Positions 1-9,039 of a stretch of 64,000 bases of DNA are shown here, in pieces; position 1 is the first letter of the stretch, and each line of letters starts with the position of its first letter. The position numbers were made by a program, and so were the translations under genes. The notes under the pieces were generated by a model. That model worked only from the letters and a program-made list of their open reading frames with translations. It was not told the origin of the DNA and did no database searches. The stretch is from contig NZ_BAMZ01000022.1 of assembly GCF_000964225.1 (NCBI RefSeq), positions 1 through 64,000 on the forward strand, given 5' to 3'. This DNA is from Acetobacter syzygii. GTDB taxonomy: Bacteria > Pseudomonadota > Alphaproteobacteria > Acetobacterales > Acetobacteraceae.

Positions 1-1
1 C

Positions 2-151
2 AACACGCAGGATGCGCAGTATGACGAGGCAGGGCTCTCCGCTCCCCACATCGTCGCAACCGCACTTAATGCGCTGGGTGTGAGCGCTGCGGGCATCGGA
101 GACATGCTCGAAGCAACCTTGTCAAACCGCTCAACGGGGACAAAATCGTAA
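2..151 (+). CDS. C-terminal end of an unidentified protein (5' end outside window)
   Basis: The frame is open from the first bases to a TAA at 149-151 and encodes about 49 residues. The stop lies 2 bases before the hpnM start, so the two genes look co-transcribed. The tail contains the stretch ALNALGVSAAGIGDMLEA, which faintly recalls the C-terminus of flagellar P-ring protein FlgI (usually ALNALGxxPRDLIAIL). That is a memory-based resemblance over about 18 residues and not enough to name the gene. No domain can be assigned from so short a piece. Confidence 0.55.
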   Translation, partial: NTQDAQYDEAGLSAPHIVATALNALGVSAAGIGDMLEATLSNRSTGTKS

Positions 152-153
152 GC

Positions 154-807
154 ATGAAACGCATTTCTTTTCGCGCAGGGCTCGTGCTTGGCATGAGCAT
201 GGCGCTCCTTCCTGTGGTTGGGGCTGGCGTGTCCGCCCCGGCTGCTTTTGCCCAGTCCGCTCCATCCAACGCTGTGGCTGCACCTGTACAGACGCTGTAT
301 AAGGCGCTGGACCAGATTGTGCAGTCGCACGGCAGCTTTGCCGAGCGCAGCCAGATTGTTGCTGCTGCGGTTGACCAGTCCTACGATCTGGAAGCCGTGC
401 TCAAAGCCTCCATCGGTCTGCGTTACAATGCGCTGAGTGCGGACGAAAAGCAGAAGCTGCTTGCCGCGTTCAAGGACTACACGGTCTCGCGCTATGTCAG
501 CAACTTCAAGCCCGGTGCGGATATCAAGTTCACCATCCAGCCCAACGTGACCGATGCCCCTGTAGGCGGCAACAAGATTGTGGTGACCGATCTGGGGGCC
601 AGCGATGGGTCAACCCCGACCGAAATCAGCTACATCATGCACAATACGGGTGGATCCTGGAAAATTGTGGACGTGCTGCTCAGCGACGCCCGCATTAGCC
701 AGGCAGCGGCACAGCGCTCCGACTTTAGCTCCACGCTCACATCGGGTGGTGTTACGGGCCTGATCAATGTTCTTGAGCGCAAGGCTCAGGCTTCCTCCAA
801 GGACTAA
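154..807 (+). CDS. hpnM: Hopanoid-associated periplasmic phospholipid-binding protein HpnM (MlaC/Ttg2D family)
   Basis: A 217-residue protein with a clear signal peptide (basic MKR, hydrophobic core, Ala-rich cleavage site near residues 30-35, AFAQ). The mature part has the MlaC/Ttg2D pattern: a helical region ending in a block like YNALSADEKQKLLAAFKDY, then beta-rich segments with GSWKIVDVLL near residues 165-175. MlaC-type proteins carry lipids across the periplasm, and the HpnM subgroup occurs in hopanoid clusters, where a role in hopanoid transport is presumed. It sits directly upstream of hpnI. The family call is firm; the hopanoid role rests on context. Confidence 0.85.
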   Translation: MKRISFRAGLVLGMSMALLPVVGAGVSAPAAFAQSAPSNAVAAPVQTLYKALDQIVQSHGSFAERSQIVAAAVDQSYDLEAVLKASIGLRYNALSADEKQKLLAAFKDYTVSRYVSNFKPGADIKFTIQPNVTDAPVGGNKIVVTDLGASDGSTPTEISYIMHNTGGSWKIVDVLLSDARISQAAAQRSDFSSTLTSGGVTGLINVLERKAQASSKD

Positions 808-881
808 GGGAACAGGACCAGGCGCGTGCGGCAACGCAAACAGACACCTATCCCCCATCTGGGGCGCATGATGGTCGAGGC

Positions 882-2057
882 ATGGTAGCGGTTTTTCCTC
901 TTCTGGCTGCTGCCAGCGCGCTGCTTTCGGTTACCGGCTGTATCCAGTCCTCTCTGGGCGCTGGTCTGCTGGCGCGCTTCCGCCGTACGGAACAGCGGCA
1001 GGTGGTGCTGGAGAACGCGCCGCCGGTCAGTGTGCTCAAACCACTCTACGGCTCCGAACCCCTGCTGGAAGAAGCGCTGGAAAGCTTTTGCCTGCAGGAC
1101 TACCCCCAGATGCAGATCCTGTTTGGCGTACGCGATGCGGATGACCCCGCCATTGCCATTGTACGCCGCCTTCAGGCGCGCCACCCGCACCTGGACATGG
1201 ATCTTGTTATAGACCCAGCCCTGCACGGCCTTAACCGCAAGATCAGTAACCTGATGAATATTCTGCCCAAGGCGCGGTATGATATTCTGGTTATCTCGGA
1301 TTCCGACATTCATGTACGGCCCGACTATCTGCGGCACATTGTATCCGCCCTGCAACAGCCCAATACCGGGCTGGTCACCACCCTGTATGCGGGGCTGCCC
1401 GCAAAAGGGTCCATTGTGCAGATGCTGGCGGCCTGCCAGATCAACCATAATTTTCTGCCCGGGGTCATGCTCTCACGCTATCTGGGGCGGCAGGACTGTC
1501 TGGGGGCCACCATGGCCCTGCAACGCCAGACGCTGGATGCGGTAGGCGGGCTGGAAGCCCTTCTGCCCCATGTTGCGGACGATGCGCTGCTGGGCAGGCT
1601 TGTGCGCCAGACGGGCATGAACATTGCCATTGCCGAGTGCATGACGTGGACCACCATTGCCGAATCCAGCTTTGGCGAACTCCTCCGGCATGAACTGCGC
1701 TGGGGCCGCACGGTGTGCACGCTGGCTCCGGCCGGGTATGCGGCCTCCTCCATCCAGCTCCCGCTGTTTTGGGCTACGCTGGTTGTGCTTTTTCAGCCAC
1801 ATGCTGCGTGGAGTTTGCCATTCTTCTGGGGCATATGGGCCATGCGTGCCCTGACATCCCTGCTGATCGACCGTGCCGTTGGTGCGCGTGCGCTCTGGCC
1901 GCTCCTGCTGCTCCCCCTGCGGGACTGGCTGTCTGCCGCCATTATGGTAGGGAGTGCCAGCGGTACGGAAGTCCACTGGCGGGGGCAAACCATGCACATT
2001 GCCCCACACCCCTCTGCCCCCTCTACCCCCGTGCGCAGCCTCTCCCCCGGCCCATAA
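882..2057 (+). CDS. hpnI: Hopanoid glycosyltransferase HpnI
   Basis: A 391-residue family 2 glycosyltransferase. It has an N-terminal membrane helix (about 1-30), the nucleotide-binding region PVSVLKPLYG at 49-58, VRDADDP at 83-89, the metal-binding SDSDIH at 139-144, an acceptor-site DDALL block near 226, an RHELRWGRT segment (QxxRW equivalent) near 262, and two or three C-terminal membrane helices. This is the ceramide-glucosyltransferase-like architecture of HpnI. In Burkholderia cenocepacia HpnI adds N-acetylglucosamine to bacteriohopanetetrol, the first head-group step before HpnK and HpnJ. The start is 74 bases after hpnM; GAGG just before ATG 882 is rather close for a ribosome site, so the start is moderately sure. 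Confidence 0.9.
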   Translation: MVAVFPLLAAASALLSVTGCIQSSLGAGLLARFRRTEQRQVVLENAPPVSVLKPLYGSEPLLEEALESFCLQDYPQMQILFGVRDADDPAIAIVRRLQARHPHLDMDLVIDPALHGLNRKISNLMNILPKARYDILVISDSDIHVRPDYLRHIVSALQQPNTGLVTTLYAGLPAKGSIVQMLAACQINHNFLPGVMLSRYLGRQDCLGATMALQRQTLDAVGGLEALLPHVADDALLGRLVRQTGMNIAIAECMTWTTIAESSFGELLRHELRWGRTVCTLAPAGYAASSIQLPLFWATLVVLFQPHAAWSLPFFWGIWAMRALTSLLIDRAVGARALWPLLLLPLRDWLSAAIMVGSASGTEVHWRGQTMHIAPHPSAPSTPVRSLSPGP

Positions 2058-2199
2058 GGGGTTCATGCAAGACTTGCTTTCTCCATATGCGCCAGAGTAA
2101 TTGCCTAAACCAAAGCAGACGGAAGTCCTTGAACCAGCACTTGTGCCGGAACTTACCGTTGGACCCCACCGTTCTACGCCCTTGTCAGGATAGAAACCG

Positions 2200-3627
2200 A
2201 TGACGATGAGAACCCTTTTTCTTCAGCCGCCAACTTTTGATGGTTTTGATGGCGGCGCAGGCTCGCGCTATCAGGCACGCCGTGAGATCAAATCTTTCTG
2301 GTATCCGACATGGCTGGCCCAACCTGCTGCTCTGGTTCCCGGTAGCCGCCTGATTGACGCGCCACCGGCCAACATGGGCATGGAACCCATTCTGGAAGAT
2401 GTGAAGAACCGCGATCTGGTGGTGCTGCACACCTCCACCCCGTCCTTTGCCAAGGACGTGCAGGTGGCCCAGATGCTCAAGGACGTAAACCCCAACCTGA
2501 AGATTGGCATGGTTGGCGCCAAAGTGGCCGTACAGCCCGAGGAAAGCCTGCTTAAAGGCGCGCCCATCGACTTTGTTGCCCGCAATGAATTTGATTACAC
2601 GATCAAGGACATTGCCGATGGCATGGACTTCAAGGACGTGGACGGCATTACCTGGCGCAACAAGGATGGCGAAATTGTTGCCAACCGCGACCGCGCCATG
2701 ATCGAGGACATGGACTCCCTGCCCTTCGTGACCGAAGTGTACAAGCGTGACCTGCGGATTGAAGATTACTTCATCGGCTACCTCATGCACCCGTACATTT
2801 CCATCTACACGGGTCGTGGGTGCAAATCGCGCTGCACGTTCTGCCTGTGGCCGCAGACCGTGGGTGGCCACCGCTACCGCACCCGCAGCCCGCAGCATGT
2901 GGCAGCGGAAATCCGTCTGGCCATGCAGTACTTCCCGCAGGTCAAGGAATTCTTCTTTGACGATGACACCTTTACCGATGACCTGCCCCGCGCCGAAGCC
3001 ATTGCCCGCGAACTGGGCAAGCTGGGTGTGACCTGGTCGTGCAATGCCAAGGCCAACGTGCCTTATGACACGCTGAAGGTCCTGCGTGACAACGGCCTGC
3101 GCCTGCTGCTTGTTGGTTATGAAAGCGGCAACCAGCAGATCCTGCACAACATCAAAAAAGGGATGCGCGTTGAAGTGGCGCGCGAGTTCACCAAGAACTG
3201 CCACGAGCTGGGTATTAAAATCCACGGCACCTTTATTCTGGGTCTGCCGGGCGAAACGAAGGAAACCATTCAGGAAACCATTCGCTTCGCGCAGGAAATC
3301 AACCCACACACGTTGCAGGTCTCGCTGGCGGCACCTTACCCCGGCACAGCCCTGTTCAAGGAAGCCACGGAAAACGGCTGGTTGGACGAAAGCAACGCCG
3401 AACTGCTGGACGAAAACGGCGTGCAGATTGCACCGCTGCACTACCCGCACCTGTCGCACACCGAAATCTTCAACAGCGTGGAAGAATTCTACAAGAAGTT
3501 CTACTTCCGTGCGCCCAAGATTGCCTCCATCGTTGGGGAAATGGTGCGTTCGCCCCAGATGATGAAGCGCCGCCTGCGCGAAGGTGTGGAGTTCTTCCAG
3601 TTCCTTAAAGGCCGCAAGGCTGCCTGA
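2200..3627 (+). CDS. hpnJ: Hopanoid radical SAM protein HpnJ
   Basis: A 475-residue B12-binding-type radical SAM enzyme. The N-terminal third (about 1-190) is the cobalamin-binding-like fold, and the radical SAM core carries CxxxCxxC as C208, C212, C215 (GRGCKSRCTFCLW), which holds the 4Fe-4S cluster. Later conserved pieces include FFFDDDTFT and GTFILGLPGET. Established work places HpnJ last in the composite head-group pathway, contracting the glucosamine ring to the cyclitol ether. An alternative start 6 bases downstream (MRTLFLQPPTF) is equally plausible. The 142-base gap before it shows no gene. Confidence 0.9.
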   Translation: MTMRTLFLQPPTFDGFDGGAGSRYQARREIKSFWYPTWLAQPAALVPGSRLIDAPPANMGMEPILEDVKNRDLVVLHTSTPSFAKDVQVAQMLKDVNPNLKIGMVGAKVAVQPEESLLKGAPIDFVARNEFDYTIKDIADGMDFKDVDGITWRNKDGEIVANRDRAMIEDMDSLPFVTEVYKRDLRIEDYFIGYLMHPYISIYTGRGCKSRCTFCLWPQTVGGHRYRTRSPQHVAAEIRLAMQYFPQVKEFFFDDDTFTDDLPRAEAIARELGKLGVTWSCNAKANVPYDTLKVLRDNGLRLLLVGYESGNQQILHNIKKGMRVEVAREFTKNCHELGIKIHGTFILGLPGETKETIQETIRFAQEINPHTLQVSLAAPYPGTALFKEATENGWLDESNAELLDENGVQIAPLHYPHLSHTEIFNSVEEFYKKFYFRAPKIASIVGEMVRSPQMMKRRLREGVEFFQFLKGRKAA

Positions 3628-3646
3628 TCAGGCATAACAAACGGCT

Positions 3647-3679
3647 CTGGGTGGGGTGTGGCGCATAGCCCCCACCCAG
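3647..3679 (+). repeat. GC-rich inverted repeat between hpnJ and hpnK
   Basis: CTGGGTGGGG (3647-3656) and CCCCACCCAG (3670-3679) are a perfect 10-bp inverted repeat with a 13-base loop. No T-run follows, so it is not a typical intrinsic terminator. It may stabilise the hpnJ message or lower read-through into hpnK. Confidence 0.6.
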
Positions 3680-3746
3680 AACAGCCATGACAGCCCACAC
3701 CTGCCGGTGATAAACAGCAGGCAAAGTGAAAAGGGCTGCCAGAAGC

Positions 3747-4601
3747 ATGAAACGCGCCATTATTTCTGCCGATGATTTCGGCATGTCGGTTGAAGTTAAC
3801 GAGGCCATTGAACAGGCCCACGTCAATGGCGTGCTCTCAACCGCCAGCCTTATGGTTTCCGGCCCTGCCGCACAGGATGCGGTGGAACGGGCCAAACGCC
3901 TGCCCTCCCTCAAGGTTGGTCTGCATCTGGTGGTCATTGAAGGACCATCGGTTCTGCCCCACAAACGCCTGCCGCTGATTACGCGGGACAATGGCTGGTT
4001 CTCCTCCTCCCAGCTTGGACTTGGCGTGGATTACTTTTTTCGCCCCGAAGGGCGGCGGGAACTGGCAACGGAAATTACCGCCCAGTTTGAAGCCTTCAGC
4101 CGCACAGGGCTGGCACTGGACCATGCCAATGCCCACAAACACATGCACCTGCACCCCACCGTGGGTAAGCTGATGATTGGCATTGGCAAGGGGTATGGGC
4201 TGAACGCCGTGCGCATTCCTCTGGAACCCCCCAGGCCCCTGCAAGCCGCAGGCTCCTACACCGACACACTGGGAGATGCCGCCCTCCGCCGCTGGACGGC
4301 CCTGCTCCGCCATCAGGCCCATGCTGCGGGCATGGCCACTAACGACTGGTGTTTTGGTCTGGCATGGAGCGGACACATGACTACCGAGCGTATGGCTGCC
4401 CTTGCAGCACACCTGCCCGATGGCGTGTCCGAGATCTATTTCCACCCTGCCACCCACAAGAACGCCATGCTGGAATCGCTGATGCCCACTTATGAACACG
4501 AGGGAGAATTCCATGCCCTCTGTTCGCAGGATTTTCGGTCAGGGCTGGAACATGCGGGAGTGCAGCTTTGTGGCTGGCAGGATGTCGCGCAAGGTGCATA
4601 G
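3747..4601 (+). CDS. hpnK: Hopanoid head-group deacetylase HpnK (YdjC/ChbG family)
   Basis: A 284-residue YdjC/ChbG-fold protein when started at ATG 3747 (MKRAIISADDFG), which matches the family length and places the metal/catalytic pair D9-D10 at the usual position. Other family residues are GLHLV at 58-62 and the His-rich DHANAHKHMHLHP at 125-137. A GTG start 21 bases upstream would add seven residues. HpnK removes the acetyl group from the N-acetylglucosaminyl hopanoid made by HpnI, giving the glucosaminyl form that HpnJ acts on. Together with hpnI and hpnJ the composite head-group pathway is complete here. Confidence 0.88.
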   Translation: MKRAIISADDFGMSVEVNEAIEQAHVNGVLSTASLMVSGPAAQDAVERAKRLPSLKVGLHLVVIEGPSVLPHKRLPLITRDNGWFSSSQLGLGVDYFFRPEGRRELATEITAQFEAFSRTGLALDHANAHKHMHLHPTVGKLMIGIGKGYGLNAVRIPLEPPRPLQAAGSYTDTLGDAALRRWTALLRHQAHAAGMATNDWCFGLAWSGHMTTERMAALAAHLPDGVSEIYFHPATHKNAMLESLMPTYEHEGEFHALCSQDFRSGLEHAGVQLCGWQDVAQGA

Positions 4602-4986
4602 CTGCCGTGCGCATGTTGCAAATTTATCGTTATAACAAAAATTTGCACTCAACTTTTTCTAAAATGCCGTTTTTTAATGTTTTTGGGTAATAATATTACA
4701 AAACCACCCTTGACCGAACATTTCCCTTCATGCTCCAGATGACGGACCGACAACAACAAAAACAATAACGGTCTGTCCCATGGTTGCACATTCTCCTCCC
4801 CGGACCATCTGCTTCCGGTCTTGCTGCGTTCCGCACCACGTTGGTGGCACTGGAACCTATGCCCTGCCCGTTCTGTGGGTTGCACTCACCGTCTGAACGA
4901 CAGGGCCAGAGGGAACATCCCTCCCCTCACACCACTGCACGCACAAAACAACTCCCTCCGGCAAAACGAGAGGAAGCGGAAGAACA
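4602..4986. other. 385-bp intergenic region between hpnK and oprB
   Basis: No gene is supported. The first 150 bases are AT-rich and hold a perfect inverted repeat, TGCAAATTT at 4617-4625 and AAATTTGCA at 4639-4647. A second inverted repeat, GACGGACCG (4741-4749) against CGGTCTGTC (4769-4777), pairs at 8 of 9 positions around an A/C-rich 19-base loop. A nested hairpin lies at 4828-4856 (GTTCC/GGAAC outside, CACCA/TGGTG inside). These look like leader or regulatory structures of the porin gene; none matches an RNA family I can name. Confidence 0.4.
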
Positions 4987-6750
4987 ATGCCAAAAATACA
5001 CCGCCCCCTGCCGCACCGTGGCACGCCAGAGCGTGCGCTGTGTTCCCTGCCCACCCGCACTGCGGCAGCAGCCTTTGCACTGGCATCGGTCTGGCATACC
5101 CCCTTTGGCGTGGGCACAGCACAGGCCCAGACAACCCACGCCTCTGCCCTCACCGCGCAACCTGCCGTTGCCCCCGTTTCGGACACGATCATCAACCCCG
5201 GCAGCAAGGTCCATGCCCTGCCCACGCAGTCCCTGCGCCCGCTGGATGCGGAAACCATTGGCCCGGACCTGAGCGCCATCCGCCGCCCGCCCAACACTCC
5301 CATTCCACCAAGCGGGGTGCCCATTCTGCCATCGCCCGGTCTGGCTCCACTGAGTGTGATGCCGATTATGCCATCGGAAACCCCACACTCGCTCCACCAG
5401 ATTGAACTGGACGCACTCAGCAATGCGGAAGGTCCATCCGCCCTGCTGCCCGCAAGCCTTGATGCCCAGCGCGACTACGACCTGCCAGACCCCTACTACG
5501 TGCCAACAGCGGGTACGGGGCACCTTATTCCGCAGCTTATGCCATTCCGCGACCGGCTGCGGGACAAAGGCTTTTCGTTCTCCTTCTCCTACAAAGGGGA
5601 GGCCATGGGTCTGGTTGCCGGGGGGCTCCCCCACCAGAAGGGGATCAGCTACGTGCATGAGCTGACCTTGCAGACCACGTTTGATCTGGGCCGCATGAAC
5701 CAGTCGCTCAATGGCTGGTCCGTTCATGCACTGGTTATGGAGCGTGCAGGCCGTGCAGCCCAGAACGTGCGCGTGGGCGAATACTACGCAGCGCTTCAGG
5801 AAGTTTACACACTCTCAGGCAACGTGGTGGCCCATCTGGTGGACATGTACGCCGAGAAAAAGATGCTCAACAACAAGCTGGACATCATTTTTGGCCGAAT
5901 GTCGCTGACCCATGTCTTTGCAACGTCGCCCCTGCTGTGCTCCTTCATGGTCACCTGTTCGGCTCCGGTGGCCATCAAGCAGCTTCCGGGCATGAGCGTG
6001 TACCCAAAGGCAACATGGGGTGCACGCGTGCGCTTCCGCCCCACGCGGGACACGGCCTTGCAGGTTGGCGCTTACTCGGTCAGCAAAATTACCGACAACC
6101 CCTCCGGCTGGGCATGGGGCGCAGAAGATGCGACCGGCCTGTCCTTGCCAATCGAATTGACCTGGGCACCTTTCCTGACCCGCAACCGTTTGCCGGGCCA
6201 TTACGTGCTGGGGTACGAGCATGATACAACCCGTTATGCGGACAAGATTGGCTCGGTCCTGCCTGCCCATGTGGCCAACACGCTGCCGGGCACACGCTCT
6301 GCACCATCCGACTCCATGTGGCTGGAAGCAGACCAGATGATTTACCGCCTTGGTGGCCGTAACCAGATGGCCGGTGGCTACCTGATGGCCGGATATGTGC
6401 ACGCCACACCACGGGTCGTGAACATATCGGATCAGGCCTATGCGGGCCTGTCCTTTGTCGGGCTTATTCCCAGCCGTATGACCGACCGCTTTGGTGTGCT
6501 GTACTCATGGTACAAAGTCAGCCGCAGACGGCGCGAAAGCCAGATTCTGGCTGTGGAAAACGGGTATTCTCTGGGCTCAACCATTCATGGGATCCAAAAT
6601 GATTCCGAACTGATTGAAGCTTACTACGGGATTGATGCAACCCACGGCGTGCTGGTCCAGCCAGAATTCCAGTACATGATCCACCCGGGGGAAACACACA
6701 ACATCCGCAACGCAGCACTGGTCGGGCTTAAGGTTATTGCCGCCCTGTAA
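4987..6750 (+). CDS. oprB: Carbohydrate-selective porin, OprB family
   Basis: A 587-residue outer-membrane porin. A signal peptide precedes AQAQ near residues 38-41. Residues 42-170 are a Pro-rich linker not needed for a barrel (for example PNTPIPPSGVPILPSPG). The OprB barrel follows, with the typical block GHLIPQLMPFRDRLRDKG and alternating beta strands to the C-terminus; residues near 310 contain paired Cys (PLLCSFMVTCSAP). OprB porins pass glucose and other sugars into the periplasm, where acetic acid bacteria oxidise them with membrane dehydrogenases. GGAAG lies before the ATG. It stands alone, with a hairpin just downstream. Confidence 0.85.
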   Translation: MPKIHRPLPHRGTPERALCSLPTRTAAAAFALASVWHTPFGVGTAQAQTTHASALTAQPAVAPVSDTIINPGSKVHALPTQSLRPLDAETIGPDLSAIRRPPNTPIPPSGVPILPSPGLAPLSVMPIMPSETPHSLHQIELDALSNAEGPSALLPASLDAQRDYDLPDPYYVPTAGTGHLIPQLMPFRDRLRDKGFSFSFSYKGEAMGLVAGGLPHQKGISYVHELTLQTTFDLGRMNQSLNGWSVHALVMERAGRAAQNVRVGEYYAALQEVYTLSGNVVAHLVDMYAEKKMLNNKLDIIFGRMSLTHVFATSPLLCSFMVTCSAPVAIKQLPGMSVYPKATWGARVRFRPTRDTALQVGAYSVSKITDNPSGWAWGAEDATGLSLPIELTWAPFLTRNRLPGHYVLGYEHDTTRYADKIGSVLPAHVANTLPGTRSAPSDSMWLEADQMIYRLGGRNQMAGGYLMAGYVHATPRVVNISDQAYAGLSFVGLIPSRMTDRFGVLYSWYKVSRRRRESQILAVENGYSLGSTIHGIQNDSELIEAYYGIDATHGVLVQPEFQYMIHPGETHNIRNAALVGLKVIAAL

Positions 6751-6757
6751 CCCTTAT

Positions 6758-6778
6758 GCCGGTCCGGTATGGACCGGC
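6758..6778 (+). terminator. Hairpin downstream of oprB
   Basis: GCCGGTCC (6758-6765), a 5-base loop and GGACCGGC (6771-6778) form a perfect 8-bp stem 8 bases after the oprB stop. An outer pair TTATGCC (6754-6760) / GGCATAA (6784-6790) overlaps it and gives an alternative fold. There is no T-run, so Rho-independent action is uncertain. Confidence 0.5.
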
Positions 6779-6903
6779 AGTCTGGCATAAAACACCACGA
6801 ATGCCCCCTGCCCCCGTGGCAGGGTCTAGGCATGGCGGACCACCTCTGCTAGTCAGCAAGACCAACGTTCAACCTGTACGCGACTGGCCTTGCTGCATCT
6901 GGC

Positions 6904-7122
6904 ATGACTGATACGCCCCACAATACACCCTCCACCGGACAGACCCTTTCCGCCAGAGCGGAAGCGGCACATGCCGAACGGCTTGCTCGCCAGGCGGCAG
7001 CACTGCGCGCCAACCTGCGCCGCCGCAAGGAACAGGCCCGCAGCAGGCAGGACCAGACGGCGGAGGACCAACGCCCCGCCACCACACAGACCACCCCCGG
7101 CAATGAAGAGAGCAAGACATGA
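6904..7122 (+). CDS. Small Ala/Arg-rich hypothetical protein coupled to dcd
   Basis: A 72-residue reading frame ([14 protein letters not shown]...) rich in Ala, Arg, Gln and Thr, with a helical, strongly basic centre ([15 protein letters not shown]). Its TGA overlaps the dcd ATG in an ATGA arrangement (7119-7122), the signature of translational coupling, which is the main reason to believe it is real. No signal peptide, membrane helix or known domain is visible. Function unknown; length and composition resemble small conserved proteins of acetic acid bacteria. Confidence 0.6.
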   Translation: MTDTPHNTPSTGQTLSARAEAAHAERLARQAAALRANLRRRKEQARSRQDQTAEDQRPATTQTTPGNEESKT

Positions 7123-7673
7123 CCGTGATGCCCGATACATGGATCCGCCAGATGGCGAACGATCACGGCATGATCGAACCGTTTGTGGAAAACCAGAAGC
7201 GCGAAGGCGTTATTTCCTACGGTCTGTCCTCCTACGGGTATGATGCCCGCGTGGCCGACGATTTTCGTATTTTTACGGATGTCAACAACGCCATTGTGGA
7301 CCCCAAGAACTTCAGCCCCGAAGGGTTTGTCTCCCGCAAGGCGGATGAATGCATTATTCCGCCCAACAGCTTTGTGCTGGCACATACCATTGAGTATTTT
7401 CGGATCCCGCGGGATGTTCTGGTGGTCTGCCTTGGCAAATCGACCTATGCGCGGTGCGGCATTATTGTCAACGTAACCCCGCTGGAGCCGGAGTGGGAGG
7501 GGCAGGTCACAATCGAGATCAGCAACACAACCCCCCTGCCAGCCCGCATTTACGCTAACGAAGGTATCTGCCAGTTCCTGTTCTTCAAGGGCGATTCCCC
7601 GTGCGAGGTCAGCTACGCGGACCGCGCAGGCAAATATATGGGCCAGCGTGGCGTTGCCACGCCACGGATGTAA
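7119..7673 (+). CDS. dcd: dCTP deaminase
   Basis: A 184-residue Dcd of usual family length. It deaminates dCTP to dUTP, feeding dTMP synthesis through dUTPase. Recognisable blocks are SYGYDARV near residues 38-45, the nucleotide-binding [10 protein letters not shown] near 107-116, and [16 protein letters not shown] near 121-136, which contains the catalytic Glu, then the trimer-contact segment [10 protein letters not shown]. It is co-translated with the small upstream protein, and murA begins 4 bases after its stop, so the three genes form an operon. Confidence 0.95.
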   Translation: MTVMPDTWIRQMANDHGMIEPFVENQKREGVISYGLSSYGYDARVADDFRIFTDVNNAIVDPKNFSPEGFVSRKADECIIPPNSFVLAHTIEYFRIPRDVLVVCLGKSTYARCGIIVNVTPLEPEWEGQVTIEISNTTPLPARIYANEGICQFLFFKGDSPCEVSYADRAGKYMGQRGVATPRM

Positions 7674-7677
7674 CCCC

Positions 7678-8940
7678 ATGGACCATTTTGTTATTCGGGG
7701 GGGCCGCCCCCTGCATGGGGAAATAGCCATTGGCGGTGCCAAAAACGCCGGGCTGAAGCTGCTGGTAGCCGGATTATTAACATCCGAACGGCTTGTGCTG
7801 TCCAATGTTCCGCATATTGCCGATATTGCCACCATGCGCGCCCTGCTGGAACAACATGGGCTGGCAGTGCACGACCTTGCGGGGGACGGGTCCACCCTGT
7901 CCGTCGGGGGGGAAATTACCAATACCGAAGCCCCGTATGACATTGTTTCCAAAATGCGGGCGTCCATTCTGGTCCTTGGTCCTTTGCTGGCCCGCTGCCG
8001 CGAGGCACGCGTATCGCTCCCCGGTGGCTGTGCCATTGGCACCCGCCCGGTGGATCTGCACCTGAAAGGGCTGGAAACACTCGGGGCCGAAATTACGCTG
8101 GAAAACGGCTATATCAACGCCCGTGCACCCAAAGGATTAAAAGGGGAGCGCATTATTCTCCCCTTTGCATCCGTTGGTGCGACCGAAAACCTGATGATGG
8201 CGGCAACGCTGGCGCAGGGCAAAACCGAGATCATTAACGCCGCCCGTGAACCGGAAATGGTGGATCTGGCCAACTGCCTGAACGCCATGGGCGCACGCAT
8301 TACCGGCGCGGGCAGCTCCGCCATTCTGATTGACGGTGTGGAGGCCCTGCACGGGGCCGAACACCGCATTATGCCCGACCGGATTGAATGCGGCACCTAT
8401 GCCTGTGCCGCAGCCATTACAGGCGGTGACCTGCGGCTGGTTGGTGGCCAAATGGACCATCTGGGGGCTGTCGTCCGTGCCTTGGAAGAATGCGGGGTAG
8501 AAGTTACGCAGGATGGCAACACCATGCGTGTGCGCCGCACTGGGGCTTTGCGCGGCATAGATATTATGACCGAGCCTTACCCCGGCTTCCCAACCGACAT
8601 GCAGGCCCAGTTTATGGCGCTGCTCTCGGTCGCGGAAGGGGCTTCCATGATTACCGAAACCATTTTTGAAAACCGGTTCATGCACGTGCCCGAACTCAAC
8701 CGTATGGGTGCGCGCATTAATGTCCACGGGTCTTCCGCCATTATTCGTGGCGTGCACAGCCTGTCCGGCGCGCCGGTTATGGCAACCGACCTGCGGGCGT
8801 CCTTCTCGCTTATTCTGGCGGGCCTTGCCGCGCATGGTGAGACCATTCTGAGCCGCGTTTACCACCTTGACCGGGGGTACGAGGCCGTGGAACGCAAACT
8901 GGCCAAATGTGGCGCATTGATCGAGCGCGTAAGGGACTGA
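7678..8940 (+). CDS. murA: UDP-N-acetylglucosamine 1-carboxyvinyltransferase
   Basis: A 420-residue MurA, first committed enzyme of peptidoglycan precursor synthesis, moving enolpyruvate from PEP to UDP-GlcNAc. Lys22-Asn23 (GGAKNAG) contact substrate, and the PEP-reactive fosfomycin-target cysteine is present as C118 in [12 protein letters not shown]. The ATG at 7678 gives MDHFVIRGG, matching the family N-terminus; an upstream in-frame start inside dcd is unlikely. A strong hairpin terminator follows at 8965. Confidence 0.96.
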   Translation: MDHFVIRGGRPLHGEIAIGGAKNAGLKLLVAGLLTSERLVLSNVPHIADIATMRALLEQHGLAVHDLAGDGSTLSVGGEITNTEAPYDIVSKMRASILVLGPLLARCREARVSLPGGCAIGTRPVDLHLKGLETLGAEITLENGYINARAPKGLKGERIILPFASVGATENLMMAATLAQGKTEIINAAREPEMVDLANCLNAMGARITGAGSSAILIDGVEALHGAEHRIMPDRIECGTYACAAAITGGDLRLVGGQMDHLGAVVRALEECGVEVTQDGNTMRVRRTGALRGIDIMTEPYPGFPTDMQAQFMALLSVAEGASMITETIFENRFMHVPELNRMGARINVHGSSAIIRGVHSLSGAPVMATDLRASFSLILAGLAAHGETILSRVYHLDRGYEAVERKLAKCGALIERVRD

Positions 8941-8964
8941 CAGCCCCACCACACGCCTGAATGC

Positions 8965-9001
8965 AAAAAACCGGAGCAGCCTGACCTGCCCCGGTTTTTT
9001 T
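8965..9001 (+). terminator. Bidirectional intrinsic terminator between murA and lutC
   Basis: AAAAAACCGG (8965-8974) pairs with CCGGTTTTTT (8991-9000), with GCAG/CTGC inside as a continuation of the stem. A-run and T-run flank it on both sides, so it can end the murA transcript on plus and the lut transcript on minus. Confidence 0.9.
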
Positions 9002-9039
9002 ATACGCTGGCCCCACACATAAAGTGCGGGAGATACAGC

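Noticed and set aside
2185-3459. 424-codon minus-strand frame opposite hpnJ
   Set aside because: It is a shadow of the radical SAM gene, whose motifs are intact on plus.
4797-4880. Possible signal recognition particle RNA on the minus strand (CCGGAAGCAG near 4811-4820)
   Set aside because: The invariant GGAAGGAAGCAGCC-type loop is not there and the flanks do not pair as SRP RNA should.
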